A model generated the notes under the pieces. The model was not told where the DNA came from, searched no databases, and saw only the letters and a program-made list of their open reading frames with translations. A DNA stretch of 64,000 bases from a virus, in IMG/VR virus record IMGVR_UViG_3300042485_001041, positions 17,219 through 81,218 of that record; one strand, 5' to 3'. The position numbers and the translations under genes were made by a program. This document shows, piece after piece, positions 1-8,076 of this stretch (position 1 is its first letter; each line of letters opens with the position of its first letter).

Positions 1-170
1 TGGGTGTTATCGATCGTAAAGGTGGATGGTATTACTATGGTGACCGTAAGTGGCAAGGCACTGAAGCAGTCATTGACAGCATTCGTGCAGAGATTGATTT
101 AAAAGAAGAGATTCAAAAGTTAGTACTTACTTCAACCAACATACCTTCGACTGGAGATAGCGATGAGTAA
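1..170 (+). CDS. recA: RecA-like recombinase, C-terminal fragment
   Basis: The window opens inside a gene read in frame 3; about 55 C-terminal codons are present, with stop at 168-170. The fragment begins GVIDRKGGWYYYGDRKWQG, which matches the conserved C-terminal part of the RecA core (the I-E-K-S-G-A-W-Y-x-Y region followed by G-Q-G). The Walker motifs lie upstream of the window. RecA catalyses strand exchange, and its place before two resolvases and an exonuclease fits a recombination module. The stop overlaps the next start by 8 bases. Partial, so phage versus host origin is judged only from context. Confidence 0.75.
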   Translation, partial: GVIDRKGGWYYYGDRKWQGTEAVIDSIRAEIDLKEEIQKLVLTSTNIPSTGDSDE

Positions 171-405
171 AGAATTCACCGTAAACGATGAAGCATGGGC
201 ACAAGATCTTGAAAAAGGTGTTGAAGACTACACAGACATGTTGTTTGAAGCAGTATGGGATGGCACAGAAGAAGTAGTACCAGAAACATTATCTGGAGAA
301 CCGTTCTGTGGTTGTTCTTCTTGTTTTTGGCGTGAAACTTTATTCTTCCTAGTACCTAAGATAATCAAAGGTTACGAGGATGGAAAACTAGAACTTGAAG
401 AGTGA
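163..405 (+). CDS. Small acidic protein with CxCxxC motif
   Basis: 80 residues, strongly acidic at both ends (ends KLELEE). A central FCGCSSCFW segment is followed by a hydrophobic stretch (ETLFFLVPKI), suggesting metal binding or a small helical bundle. No family recognised. It overlaps the recA stop and the start of the following resolvase gene, so it is translated as part of the recombination operon. Confidence 0.65.
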   Translation: MSKEFTVNDEAWAQDLEKGVEDYTDMLFEAVWDGTEEVVPETLSGEPFCGCSSCFWRETLFFLVPKIIKGYEDGKLELEE

Positions 406-715
406 AGGTTTAAAGCAATCTCAAAAGCATGAGAAACGCCTAGCCAAAGCAGTTGGCGGAACACGCAACGCTGCATCTGGTGCACTCTGGTCTCGTAAAG
501 GGGACGTCCGTTCCGATGATCTGTTAATCGAACATAAATACACTGGTAAAAAAACTTACACATTAAAGGCTGATGATCTAGAAAAGAATGTTAAAAACGC
601 AATGCTAGAAAGCAGAATGCCTGTGTTCGGGATTAGTTTAAATAACAAAAACTATGTACTATTAACTGAAGATGATTTCCTGGAGATGAGAGAGAAACTA
701 CAATCCAATGGATGA
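395..715 (+). CDS. Hjc-like Holliday junction resolvase (PD-(D/E)XK)
   Basis: 106 residues, TTG start. Key residues fit the archaeal Hjc/phage resolvase pattern: E13 in an N-terminal helix, G-D-V at 36-38, D41/D42, and E46-H-K48 as the E-x-K catalytic pair. The segment GGTRNAASGALWSRKGDV is typical of small phage endonucleases of this fold. It would cut branched DNA during recombination or before packaging. It overlaps the preceding gene by 11 bases and the following WhiB gene by 8. A second, unrelated RuvC-type resolvase lies at 3759-4340. The TTG start is a choice; the only good frame opens here. Confidence 0.7.
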   Translation: MKSEGLKQSQKHEKRLAKAVGGTRNAASGALWSRKGDVRSDDLLIEHKYTGKKTYTLKADDLEKNVKNAMLESRMPVFGISLNNKNYVLLTEDDFLEMREKLQSNG

Positions 716-1043
716 ACCAGATTATTCCTGGCGTTACGAAGCACGTTGTAGGGGTAAGGATGAGACGACCCTAATCTTTTATCCTCCTAGAGATAAAGAT
801 CAATACAAAACCTTAGCAACACAAGCAAAGGCTATGTGTTTTGGTGAAACTGGGAAGAACCCGTGCCCAGTGCAGGCTGAGTGTTTGTGGGATGCAGTTT
901 CCCGCGACGAACCTCATGGTATCTGGGGTGGGCTATCGCACCGTGAAAGAAACGCCTTAATGCGAAAGTGGCAAAAGTTAAAGCGCTCAAAGAAAACAAC
1001 CCTAACCCTAGAAGATTTTATTTTCAGTAAGGACTATCAATGA
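708..1043 (+). CDS. whiB: WhiB-family transcription factor, expanded Cys spacing
   Basis: 111 residues. Four cysteines (C14, C44, C53, C59) and the GIWGG turn at 71-75 followed by a basic C-terminal tail identify an actinobacterial WhiB-like iron-sulfur regulator. WhiB proteins bind a [4Fe-4S] cluster and act with the principal sigma factor. In the usual pattern the second and third cysteines form CxxC; here they are separated by eight residues (C-FGETGKNP-C), an odd insertion. It sits among recombination genes, so it may regulate early phage or host transcription. A more canonical paralogue is encoded at 20034-20303 on the other strand. Confidence 0.88.
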   Translation: MDEPDYSWRYEARCRGKDETTLIFYPPRDKDQYKTLATQAKAMCFGETGKNPCPVQAECLWDAVSRDEPHGIWGGLSHRERNALMRKWQKLKRSKKTTLTLEDFIFSKDYQ

Positions 1044-1891
1044 GTACAGCCCCTTCAAAAGACTTAAAGAAGTTTTTGGATGCAACAAAGAAAGACACAC
1101 GATTAGTAGGGCCAATTGAACGGCACCTAATGCGTCAGCCAGAGGATGACCGTAGTACAACCGTGTTACACCCATCAGAGATGATTAAGGCTGACTTCTG
1201 CCATAAGTATTCTTACTACCTATTAATGGGTGGAAAGAAGAAAGGTGAGAAGCCAAGTCTTAGATTACAGAACATCTTTGATGAAGGTCACTTTATTCAT
1301 GAGAAGTGGCAGCGCCGCATCTATGAGATGGGCAATATGTATGGAGACTTTAAATGTCTAGTTTGTCAGAAGGTTACCTCTGGCCTATCACCTGCCAAGT
1401 GTGACCACTGTGACAGCACACGATTGTTCTATGATGAAGTAGCGTTAGTAGATCCAACTCTACGGATTGCTGGCCACACAGATGGTTGGGTAAAGGGATT
1501 AGGCGAAGACTTTTTAATTGAGATCAAGTCAATCGGAGAAGGAACATTCCGCTTTGAAGCCCCTAACCTATTAATGGATGCAGACAACAACTTAGTCAAG
1601 GCATGGAACAGCATTCGCCGTCCATTCCGAGGACACCTACTGCAAGGTCAGATGTATCTTGAGTTAGCCCGTCGTATGTACGGAGATGATGCGCCTAAAG
1701 AGATTATTTTCTTGTACGAACTAAAGGCCAATCAAGACTACAAAGAGTTCACAGTAAAAGCAGACTTTGAAATGGTTGATAGAGTTTTCTACAACGCACA
1801 GAAGATTAATGACGCTGTTGATGCAGGAGTTAGGCCTAAATGTAATATAAGTCCTGATGGCTGCAAACAGTGTGACTTGATTGGGGAATAA
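1040..1891 (+). CDS. Cas4/RecB-like PD-(D/E)XK exonuclease with zinc finger
   Basis: 283 residues. The nuclease core is visible: H87 (FIHEKWQ), D148 (GHTDGW), E161-x-K163 (LIEIKS) and the helix Q202/Q204 (LLQGQMY), in the order of the Cas4/AddB/RecB nuclease family. A zinc finger is inserted before the core (C106xxC109, C121xxC124), and more cysteines at the C-terminus (GCKQC) could bind iron-sulfur as in Cas4, although the full Cas4 set is not evident. It probably resects DNA ends to feed RecA. Start and stop overlap the neighbouring genes by 1-4 bases, showing translational coupling. Confidence 0.8.
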   Translation: MSTAPSKDLKKFLDATKKDTRLVGPIERHLMRQPEDDRSTTVLHPSEMIKADFCHKYSYYLLMGGKKKGEKPSLRLQNIFDEGHFIHEKWQRRIYEMGNMYGDFKCLVCQKVTSGLSPAKCDHCDSTRLFYDEVALVDPTLRIAGHTDGWVKGLGEDFLIEIKSIGEGTFRFEAPNLLMDADNNLVKAWNSIRRPFRGHLLQGQMYLELARRMYGDDAPKEIIFLYELKANQDYKEFTVKADFEMVDRVFYNAQKINDAVDAGVRPKCNISPDGCKQCDLIGE

Positions 1892-2349
1892 TGGAACTAG
1901 ATCCAGCACTAAAGAAAGGTTTAGACTTACCTAAACCATCCTACGATCAAGCCGTATTGCCGCCCGATATCACGGTACTTAACAGTGAGCAGTTGGCTGA
2001 GATGTTTACCATACTAACTGGCTGGGCAGATTACATAGCCTCTCAGTTGGTACAGGCTCAGTTGGCTGAGCGTGACTCCTTGCGTAGAGCAGAGTTTGCT
2101 GAGAACAAAGCGTTAGTGTTAAACACTCCCCCACCAAAGGGGCTGACGATGACAATCATCAAAGCAAAGATCGACATCGATCCAGATATTATGGCTTTGC
2201 GTGATAAGTATGAAGCGTGTTACGCTTATCGAAAGATGATGGAAATGATGCTCACTAACCAGGAACGAGATATAACACTGGTTTCACGAGAGATCACCCG
2301 TCGGACATCAGACCAACGAGCATTCCGAAAGGATTATGGGACATTATGA
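1891..2349 (+). CDS. Conserved helical phage protein, unknown function
   Basis: 152 residues, mainly charged helices; residues 45-75 and 105-152 look coiled-coil. No catalytic motif seen. It lies between the exonuclease and a secreted protease in the recombination operon, so a recombination accessory or ssDNA-annealing partner is possible but not shown. Start overlaps the upstream stop (TAATG). Confidence 0.7.
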   Translation: MELDPALKKGLDLPKPSYDQAVLPPDITVLNSEQLAEMFTILTGWADYIASQLVQAQLAERDSLRRAEFAENKALVLNTPPPKGLTMTIIKAKIDIDPDIMALRDKYEACYAYRKMMEMMLTNQERDITLVSREITRRTSDQRAFRKDYGTL

Positions 2350-3236
2350 AGAGGGTAATAATTGCGTTAGTAGTTTTATTTGCGGGGTTTTCACCAGCAA
2401 GTGCAGAGACACCACCAGCCATTGTTGTAATTGATACTGGTGTTAACTCATCGCTATTCAAAGACAGCATTGTTTATGAGGTTTGTTTAGTTTCATCATT
2501 CAAATGCCCAAACGGTAAAATGACGATGGAAGGTGCTGGAGCAGCAAATCTGCCAGCAACTACAAATAAAGCCTTTAACCACGGCACACAGATGCTTTCA
2601 TTAGTATTAAAGGTTAACCCAACAGCAAAAGTAATTCCTATCCGTATTGTAGGAATGGCGCCAAACGGTAATCCAGGTTTCTATTCTATGGATGATGTAC
2701 AGAACGCATTGAACTGGGTTGTAGCCAACAGAATTAAGTACAACATTGCAGTTGTTAGCCTTGCACAGGGCGCAGTATTTGCTAAGTGCAGAGTTCCAGC
2801 AGGTATGACAGAGAGTATTGCTACTTTAAAAGCAGCAAACGTTCCAGTAGTTACAGCAGTTGGTAACAACGGTAACCGAACATCAGTATTCTCACCTGCC
2901 TGCTTGCCAGATACAGTCTCTGTTGGAGCAACAGATAACCCACATCCAGGTTCAAGCGGGCTTGCCTATGACCCAACTGCAAAGCCATACATTGCTCGTT
3001 ACAGTAACGGTGCCCAAGGTCAGACTGACTTCTTCCTAAACGCTCGTTGGTACGCAACGATGCTTGATGGATCAACTAAGTTCACCGTTGGCACATCCAA
3101 CGCAACAGCAGTGTTGGCTGGATGGTGGTTACTGAATAGAAAAGAAAGTTTGGACGCAACATTCAATGCGTTGATGGCGACAACTATTGAAACAAAGAAC
3201 GAATTCCAAACAGGAAGGTACATCGTTATTCCATGA
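2346..3236 (+). CDS. Secreted subtilisin-like serine protease (S8)
   Basis: 296 residues. Residues 1-20 form a signal peptide (basic start, hydrophobic core, A-S-A before E21). The S8 triad is in order: D30 in VVIDTGVN, H79 in NHGTQM, S251 in GTSNATA, with the oxyanion Asn in the AVGNNGN segment (174/175). The chain lacks an obvious prodomain, since the catalytic Asp comes 10 residues after the signal. Subtilases are rare in phage replication modules; it may act on host-surface proteins or exclude other phages, by inference. Overlaps both neighbours by 4 bases, so it is a true operon member and not a stray insertion. Confidence 0.85.
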   Translation: MKRVIIALVVLFAGFSPASAETPPAIVVIDTGVNSSLFKDSIVYEVCLVSSFKCPNGKMTMEGAGAANLPATTNKAFNHGTQMLSLVLKVNPTAKVIPIRIVGMAPNGNPGFYSMDDVQNALNWVVANRIKYNIAVVSLAQGAVFAKCRVPAGMTESIATLKAANVPVVTAVGNNGNRTSVFSPACLPDTVSVGATDNPHPGSSGLAYDPTAKPYIARYSNGAQGQTDFFLNARWYATMLDGSTKFTVGTSNATAVLAGWWLLNRKESLDATFNALMATTIETKNEFQTGRYIVIP

Positions 3237-3769
3237 TCATTGGACTGAGTGGCTACGCACAATCTGGTAAGGATACTGTTGCTGATATTTTAACGGCTAA
3301 GTATGGTTACAAACGAGTTGCCTTTGCTGATCCTATCCGTAAATTACTGTACGAATTAAACCCACACTTAAGTAAACATCACTCTTTACAAGAGTTTGTG
3401 GATGAGTATGGTTGGGATATTGCAAAGAAAACTTCAGAGGTGCGTAGCCTTCTTCAGAACTTAGGAGTAGCAGCGCGTAAAGTTATAAACGAAGATGTGT
3501 GGGTAAAGGCCGCACTGCAGGAGGTAACTGTTGACGGAAATTACGTTGTTACTGACGTTCGGTTTGAAAACGAAGCAGCAATGATTAAGTTAATGGGTGG
3601 AGAAGTTTGGCGAGTTAAACGCCCAGGAGTAGAGGCAGTTAACGACCACATTTCTGAACACGCATTAGATGGATATAAAGCAGATCGTATTTTAAGCAAC
3701 GGGGGAACGCTTGAAGAACTAGCCTTTCTAGTTCAATCAAGAATGGGTTCCCTCGTACATGCCGACTAA
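3233..3769 (+). CDS. Deoxynucleoside monophosphate kinase
   Basis: 178 residues. The P-loop GYAQSGKDT lies at 7-15, followed by FADPIRKLLYEL and a VVTDVRFENEA motif, the layout of phage dNMP kinases (T4 gp1-like). It phosphorylates dNMPs toward dNTPs for phage DNA synthesis, working with the ribonucleotide reductase at 14399-16438. Overlaps the protease stop (ATGA) and the RuvC-like start. Confidence 0.85.
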   Translation: MIIGLSGYAQSGKDTVADILTAKYGYKRVAFADPIRKLLYELNPHLSKHHSLQEFVDEYGWDIAKKTSEVRSLLQNLGVAARKVINEDVWVKAALQEVTVDGNYVVTDVRFENEAAMIKLMGGEVWRVKRPGVEAVNDHISEHALDGYKADRILSNGGTLEELAFLVQSRMGSLVHAD

Positions 3770-4340
3770 AAATATCGACGGTGGTTTAACCGAAGACGAT
3801 TGCAACATTGCAGTTGGTATTGATCAATCGTTGACAGGATTTGCCCTTTCAGCGGTTCAAATAGATGACCCATCTAAACATCTAACATGGGTTTATAAAT
3901 CTCCTTATTTTGGTATTGAGAGATTAGCCGATATCCGTCAATGGTTAACAGACCACCTTCATTATCTAAATGAAAAGTTCTGGATCGAAGATATAGCCAT
4001 GGAAGGTACAGTTCTAGCAAGTCATGCAGCCCTAGTATTAGGGGAACTATCTGCCACAGTTCGTTTATCTATCTTTGATTTCTTCCACGATGAACGCAAA
4101 TATCCGCTAAAAGTTCCACCAATGACCTTAAAGAAGTATGCAGCAGGTAAGGGTAATGCCAAGAAACAGGAGATGCTCCTACAAATTTACAAGCGATGGG
4201 GTGTTGAGTTCAACGACGACAACGCAGCCGATGCCTACGCATTAGCCAGATTAGTTGGCGGAGTGCAAATTGATGCTATTGAGAAGGCTGTAGTTGAGCA
4301 AATGAAAGATGCTAAATACCGAGACCAACCACGTATTTAG
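3759..4340 (+). CDS. RuvC-like Holliday junction resolvase
   Basis: 193 residues with the RNase H-like fold of RuvC. D22 lies in the first strand (GIDQSLTGFAL), E82 in IAMEGT, and the acidic group D153/D154/D158 in NDDNAADAYALA, matching the four-acid active site. It would resolve Holliday junctions. Its presence beside an Hjc-type enzyme at 395-715 gives this phage two independent resolvase folds. Confidence 0.82.
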   Translation: MPTKNIDGGLTEDDCNIAVGIDQSLTGFALSAVQIDDPSKHLTWVYKSPYFGIERLADIRQWLTDHLHYLNEKFWIEDIAMEGTVLASHAALVLGELSATVRLSIFDFFHDERKYPLKVPPMTLKKYAAGKGNAKKQEMLLQIYKRWGVEFNDDNAADAYALARLVGGVQIDAIEKAVVEQMKDAKYRDQPRI

Positions 4341-4393
4341 CCTTACCCTTTAGTTCAGGAGTGGCACACCAAATCGAACTAAAGGACTAACAA

Positions 4394-4681
4394 TTGAATA
4401 ACGAGAGTATCCCTACCGAAGAAGACTTCCTACGGGTAAGTGCAAGTTCAAACCCTCAGAGTGTTGCCTCAGCCATTGCTCATGCAATCTATGATAAAAA
4501 AGAAGTAAAACTTCGTGCTGTAGGAGCAGGTGCCGTAAATCAGGCAGTTAAAGCCATTGCAATTTCTAGAGGCTATGTAGCCCCACGTGGCATGGATCTA
4601 TCCTGTGTACCAGGGTTTACTACTATCCAGAGCCGTGACGGTGAAATTTCGGCCATTGTCTTTGCCATTACAGCACACTAA
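4394..4681 (+). CDS. spoVS: SpoVS-family (Alba-like) protein
   Basis: 95 residues. Residues 13-90 match stage V sporulation protein S closely (LRVSASSNPQSVASAIA, VGAGAVNQAVKAIAISRGYVAPRG), a small Alba-fold nucleic-acid-binding domain. In Bacillus SpoVS affects spore coat assembly; its role in phages is unknown, probably RNA or DNA binding. The best start is TTG at 4394, preceded by AAAGGA six bases upstream; no ATG is available in frame. It follows a 53-base gap, so it may begin a new transcript. Confidence 0.9.
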   Translation: MNNESIPTEEDFLRVSASSNPQSVASAIAHAIYDKKEVKLRAVGAGAVNQAVKAIAISRGYVAPRGMDLSCVPGFTTIQSRDGEISAIVFAITAH

Positions 4682-4718
4682 AACAGTTCTATCCTTGTAC
4701 TTAGATTAAGGAGTCAAC

Positions 4719-5180
4719 ATGGCTAATTGGACAGATATGGGTCACGCAATGCGTCGCCGCATGGGCGCACCTTCAAACCATCATGAAGCGACAGGAGCCT
4801 CAATGAGCAACAGAACTAACCTAACCCCAGAAGAGATTATTGCTTCAGTAGAGCACGCAACCAGCCCACGTCGTTACATGGGTATGATCGCCAGTGCTGT
4901 AAACGTGACTGCAACATCTCCACTAAAAGGCAAACTTATGCCTAAGAAGAACACACAAGCAGCCGATCCAACTATTGCTAACAAGGCCAATAAGAAGAAC
5001 GTTCTTGCAGGAAATGCATCACAGGCTGAACGCTTGGGTGCTCGTTATTCTATCGGTGTTAAGTTTCCAAAGGGAACAAACATTGAGTCATCATCAACAA
5101 TGGGTAGCGCAAGAATGGTTCCATCTGTTTCTGGTCGTCAAGCACCTAACTTTGATGCTGGAATGAGCGGCCCTTACTAA
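4719..5180 (+). CDS. Hypothetical basic protein
   Basis: 153 residues, Met-, Ser- and Ala-rich and basic, with no recognised domain. A good ribosome site (AAGGAG at about 4709) precedes ATG. It begins a run of roughly fifteen small, nearly abutting genes to 9440 with similar composition, which look like structural or packaged accessory proteins rather than enzymes. Confidence 0.65.
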   Translation: MANWTDMGHAMRRRMGAPSNHHEATGASMSNRTNLTPEEIIASVEHATSPRRYMGMIASAVNVTATSPLKGKLMPKKNTQAADPTIANKANKKNVLAGNASQAERLGARYSIGVKFPKGTNIESSSTMGSARMVPSVSGRQAPNFDAGMSGPY

Positions 5181-5181
5181 A

Positions 5182-5430
5182 ATGTTATCGCAGCCCCAAT
5201 TTCAATCAGGGCAGGCGCAACCGCAGGCACCTGATGCGCCACCTCCGTTGTCGTTGAGCAAAAACACAACAGGTAGTGCAGCGCAGGCTACTGCATGGAG
5301 TAACCGCAGTCTTGGTGGAGGTAAGCCTCTTGCTTACTCAAGTAAGACTCGTGGCACCACCTTTAATTGGGACGATACGCAACAAACAAACTTGCCTTCA
5401 TCCGATAAGGGTGCTGGGCGAAATGAGTAA
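5182..5430 (+). CDS. Small Gln/Pro/Ser-rich protein with LSxxQF start
   Basis: 82 residues, low complexity (Q, P, S, G). It starts MLSQPQF, one of the many N-terminal LSxxQF motifs in this genome. The start lies directly after the previous stop, and the end overlaps the next gene by 8 bases. No domain seen. Confidence 0.6.
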   Translation: MLSQPQFQSGQAQPQAPDAPPPLSLSKNTTGSAAQATAWSNRSLGGGKPLAYSSKTRGTTFNWDDTQQTNLPSSDKGAGRNE

Positions 5431-5950
5431 AAAAAGTCCTCGTATAAATTCTGAAACTTTAACTCGACCTACTGGATTTCACCCTGCGTTGAGTGCTGTT
5501 GAGTTTGCCGCACGCACAAATGCTAAGCCATTGGTAGACGAACATGGCGTAGAGCGTGGTTTAACTATGAACGTGCACACTGGCGTTACGACCGATGAGA
5601 AACCAGCAGTTGGTTACGCAGTTGGTGGAGAGCGTGATGTTCAGGGCAAACGAATTAACACCAAAAAAGTTAGTTCAGGAAGTAAAGACCCTAAATTAAC
5701 CGCAAATGATGTTTCTAAGTTCTCAGAAAAGATACGAATGGGAACTAAGGACAAGAATGTAAACATGGGTTCATGGGTAGACTCAAGCAAGACAAAGAGT
5801 GGTGTTCAACTTGATGCTTCTCGCGTCTATACAGATAAAGAAGAAGCCACAAAGAAGATGGAAGAACGTAAAGAGGACGCTATGTACGATGTACAGACCT
5901 TTGAAACCATTCGTAACACCAAGAAGAAGCCACGAGAGAAGAATAAATAA
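5423..5950 (+). CDS. Hypothetical basic protein
   Basis: 175 residues from ATG at 5423, which overlaps the upstream stop; the frame is open further upstream, but this start gives the usual coupled spacing. Lys-rich, polar, probably partly disordered, with a charged helical C-terminus (DKEEATKKMEERKED). No family recognised. Confidence 0.65.
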   Translation: MSKKSPRINSETLTRPTGFHPALSAVEFAARTNAKPLVDEHGVERGLTMNVHTGVTTDEKPAVGYAVGGERDVQGKRINTKKVSSGSKDPKLTANDVSKFSEKIRMGTKDKNVNMGSWVDSSKTKSGVQLDASRVYTDKEEATKKMEERKEDAMYDVQTFETIRNTKKKPREKNK

Positions 5951-6483
5951 TGGCTGGCGGTCCTAACAACCTTTCAGCCTCACAGAACTGGCAATCACTC
6001 GGTGGTGGCGGATTTAATGGCTATAACAATCAAGGCGGTGCAGGCACTCCTGTAGCCCGTGACACGATGGATAGCCTACGCATTGGCGTAGGTCGAGTTC
6101 CTTCTGCCGAGTATCCAGATGGTTATCTTGGAACAATTCGTTCACGTCGTGATGACCGTCTGTTAGATTCAATTAAGAATCGCGTCAATCAAAAATCTTA
6201 TCAACGTGGTGTACATAAAGGTGAGCGCATTGAGCCATCAATGTACTACTGGCCTGAAGAGGTTAACCCTATGATGGGTATTCAACGTCAAATGGCAGCA
6301 GTTATTGATACTTCATCAGGTGCAACAGTTTACCGTTCATTGCGTAACGCTCCTCAAATCCACCTAACCCCTGCTCCTCACCTTGTCAATGATGGCAAGG
6401 CAAATACAAGAGCAGATGAGCCAGGTCAGATTAATGCCCGTCGTCAAGCAATGCTTGCATACTTGAGACCAGCGTGGAACTAA
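5950..6483 (+). CDS. Hypothetical protein, NLSxxQ N-terminus
   Basis: 177 residues. Gly/Asn-rich N-terminus (begins MAGGPNNLSASQNW, a variant of the LSxxQF tag), then a basic middle (TIRSRRDDRLLDSIKNR) and a hydrophobic tail. Starts on the previous stop (TAATG). Function unknown. Confidence 0.65.
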   Translation: MAGGPNNLSASQNWQSLGGGGFNGYNNQGGAGTPVARDTMDSLRIGVGRVPSAEYPDGYLGTIRSRRDDRLLDSIKNRVNQKSYQRGVHKGERIEPSMYYWPEEVNPMMGIQRQMAAVIDTSSGATVYRSLRNAPQIHLTPAPHLVNDGKANTRADEPGQINARRQAMLAYLRPAWN

Positions 6484-6846
6484 ATGACACAGAAGTTTGA
6501 TGGAGTTTACGATCACACAAAGCCATGGCGTGCACCCGTTCAGCCAGACCTTGTAGCAAAGAAGTACTCCTATTACGGCCCATGGGCATCCAACATGGAA
6601 CGCCTAACACAACAGGCGCTAATGATTATGAATGTTCCAGGCGCTGATATTCAAGCGATGGTTCGTCCACCTCTGCCTCAGATCCAGTTGTTTCCTGCTC
6701 GTTATGGCTACGGAGACCGCTCACAGCCAGGTATTGATGACATTGTGACTATCGACAGAAATTACACAGAGCCTCGTGTATCTTGGTTCTCAGGTGGCGT
6801 TGCTGGTTATCAAGCAGCCGAGCGTAATGGATTGGGCGGTATCTAA
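6484..6846 (+). CDS. Hypothetical protein
   Basis: 120 residues, aromatic- and proline-rich (YYGPWAS, PPLPQIQLFPARYGYGD). Likely a folded small virion or accessory protein by composition; no family recognised. Abuts the upstream gene and overlaps the next by one base. Confidence 0.65.
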   Translation: MTQKFDGVYDHTKPWRAPVQPDLVAKKYSYYGPWASNMERLTQQALMIMNVPGADIQAMVRPPLPQIQLFPARYGYGDRSQPGIDDIVTIDRNYTEPRVSWFSGGVAGYQAAERNGLGGI

Positions 6847-7043
6847 TGGATGGTGACGGTATGCTATCAATGGAATTACAGGCTCGTCAGATTGCTGAAA
6901 ACGCAACACGTTACAACGGTTCTGCCCCATGTCCAACCTGTGGAGTTGTTATGAACCCTGTAGAATTTATGAACAATAAAGGTCACTGTTTGTCCTGCGT
7001 AACACAACGCAAGGCATCCATAGCGAAAGGTAAGATGGCATAA
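6846..7043 (+). CDS. Small zinc-ribbon protein
   Basis: 65 residues with two cysteine knuckles, C-P-T-C (about residues 29-32) and C-L-S-C (about 48-51), a classic four-Cys zinc ribbon. Lys-rich C-terminus suggests nucleic-acid or protein contact. Coupled to both neighbours by one-base overlaps. Confidence 0.7.
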   Translation: MDGDGMLSMELQARQIAENATRYNGSAPCPTCGVVMNPVEFMNNKGHCLSCVTQRKASIAKGKMA

Positions 7044-7441
7044 TGGCTACTAATGGTATGGATTCATTGAGCAATAACAAACCGCCACGTAAGGCAAAAT
7101 CAAATCCTATTATTTATAAAAAGGAAAAGCCTTCAATGAAACCTGCGATGAGCGAAGACCGTAAGTCTTATCAAGTCAGTAAAAATGTAACTGTACTTGG
7201 CGGCGGCATCGGTGGCGAAACTAAATACCGTAACAAAATTGACTCTAGAGATTTAAAGGGTGCTGCACAAGCAGTTCGTCAAAATGTAAATGCTGTTACT
7301 CCTATTTCAAAATCAGAAGCAAAAGCAAATGCTCGTGGTTTAAAGGCTGCAAATGCGTCAAAGAGATCACCTTCCGCTTTAAGTCAAAAGATTGCAAAGA
7401 AGATGTACCCAGCAGGCGTACCTAAGATGGGAAAGAAGTAA
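7043..7441 (+). CDS. Hypothetical highly basic protein
   Basis: 132 residues, more than a fifth Lys/Arg, with Ala/Ser-rich C-terminal half. Probably DNA-binding or disordered. No motif recognised. It is part of the run of small coupled genes. Confidence 0.62.
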   Translation: MATNGMDSLSNNKPPRKAKSNPIIYKKEKPSMKPAMSEDRKSYQVSKNVTVLGGGIGGETKYRNKIDSRDLKGAAQAVRQNVNAVTPISKSEAKANARGLKAANASKRSPSALSQKIAKKMYPAGVPKMGKK

Positions 7442-7443
7442 TC

Positions 7444-7650
7444 ATGGCCGTTAATATGACACGCTCAATGAACCAATCACTGGCTAGTGGTGCTACCGAT
7501 GGTAAGTACCGCAAAATTCGCCCAGATACAGAAGTTATTCCTGGACAAGGCAATGAAGAGACACTAGCAAATCGTCAATCTCTACATCCTTTCTACGGTT
7601 ATGGTTTCATTACATCTGAGTATCCAAACAAAGTTAATCCAGGGAAGTAA
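7444..7650 (+). CDS. Hypothetical small protein
   Basis: 68 residues; polar start, then HPFYGYGFITSEYPNKVNPGK at the end. No domain. Separated from its neighbours by only two bases on each side. Confidence 0.58.
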   Translation: MAVNMTRSMNQSLASGATDGKYRKIRPDTEVIPGQGNEETLANRQSLHPFYGYGFITSEYPNKVNPGK

Positions 7651-7652
7651 TT

Positions 7653-7925
7653 ATGCGAAGCAAACCAAGAAGCCCACTTCTAGGTGGAAAACGTATGCTT
7701 GCAAATGAAATGCCAAAACCAGGTAGCAAGTATTTTCCAACATCAAAGGTAACCCCAGAAGAACATTTATCTCATCCTGAAACACGTATTGGATTAGATC
7801 CAAATACTGGTAAATCAGTTGTATACAGCGGTGAACTTGGTGGACGCCATGTTGTTGATCCTGTTCCAGTAAGTGGTTCTTTTTTGGCTCGCAACTTCCA
7901 TGATCGCAGAAAAAAAGGTAAGTAA
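7653..7925 (+). CDS. Hypothetical small basic protein
   Basis: 90 residues, basic ends with a central segment GLDPNTGKSVVYSGELGG. Function unknown. Ends on the start of the next short gene (TAATG). Confidence 0.58.
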   Translation: MRSKPRSPLLGGKRMLANEMPKPGSKYFPTSKVTPEEHLSHPETRIGLDPNTGKSVVYSGELGGRHVVDPVPVSGSFLARNFHDRRKKGK

Positions 7926-8074
7926 TGTTTGGTAACTTGTCCAGCCCTCAATTTGGCAGTTCAATGCCTAAACCTAAAATGGGTGCAAGCGCAGGTCCTC
8001 TTGGGTCTTCTAATATGCCTAACCAATCAGGTTCTATGGGCAGCAAAATGATGCCTATGAGAGGCGGAATGTAA
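7925..8074 (+). CDS. Tiny Met/Gly/Ser-rich protein with NLSxxQF tag
   Basis: 49 residues, starting MFGNLSSPQFGSSMPKP and ending in Met/Gly-rich sequence. The start overlaps the upstream stop (TAATG), and the next gene follows within two bases, which supports translation despite the length. The first ten residues match the LSxxQF N-terminal motif seen in cargo-like genes at 31.5-38 kb; beyond it the protein looks disordered. Confidence 0.6.
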   Translation: MFGNLSSPQFGSSMPKPKMGASAGPLGSSNMPNQSGSMGSKMMPMRGGM

Positions 8075-8076
8075 TC

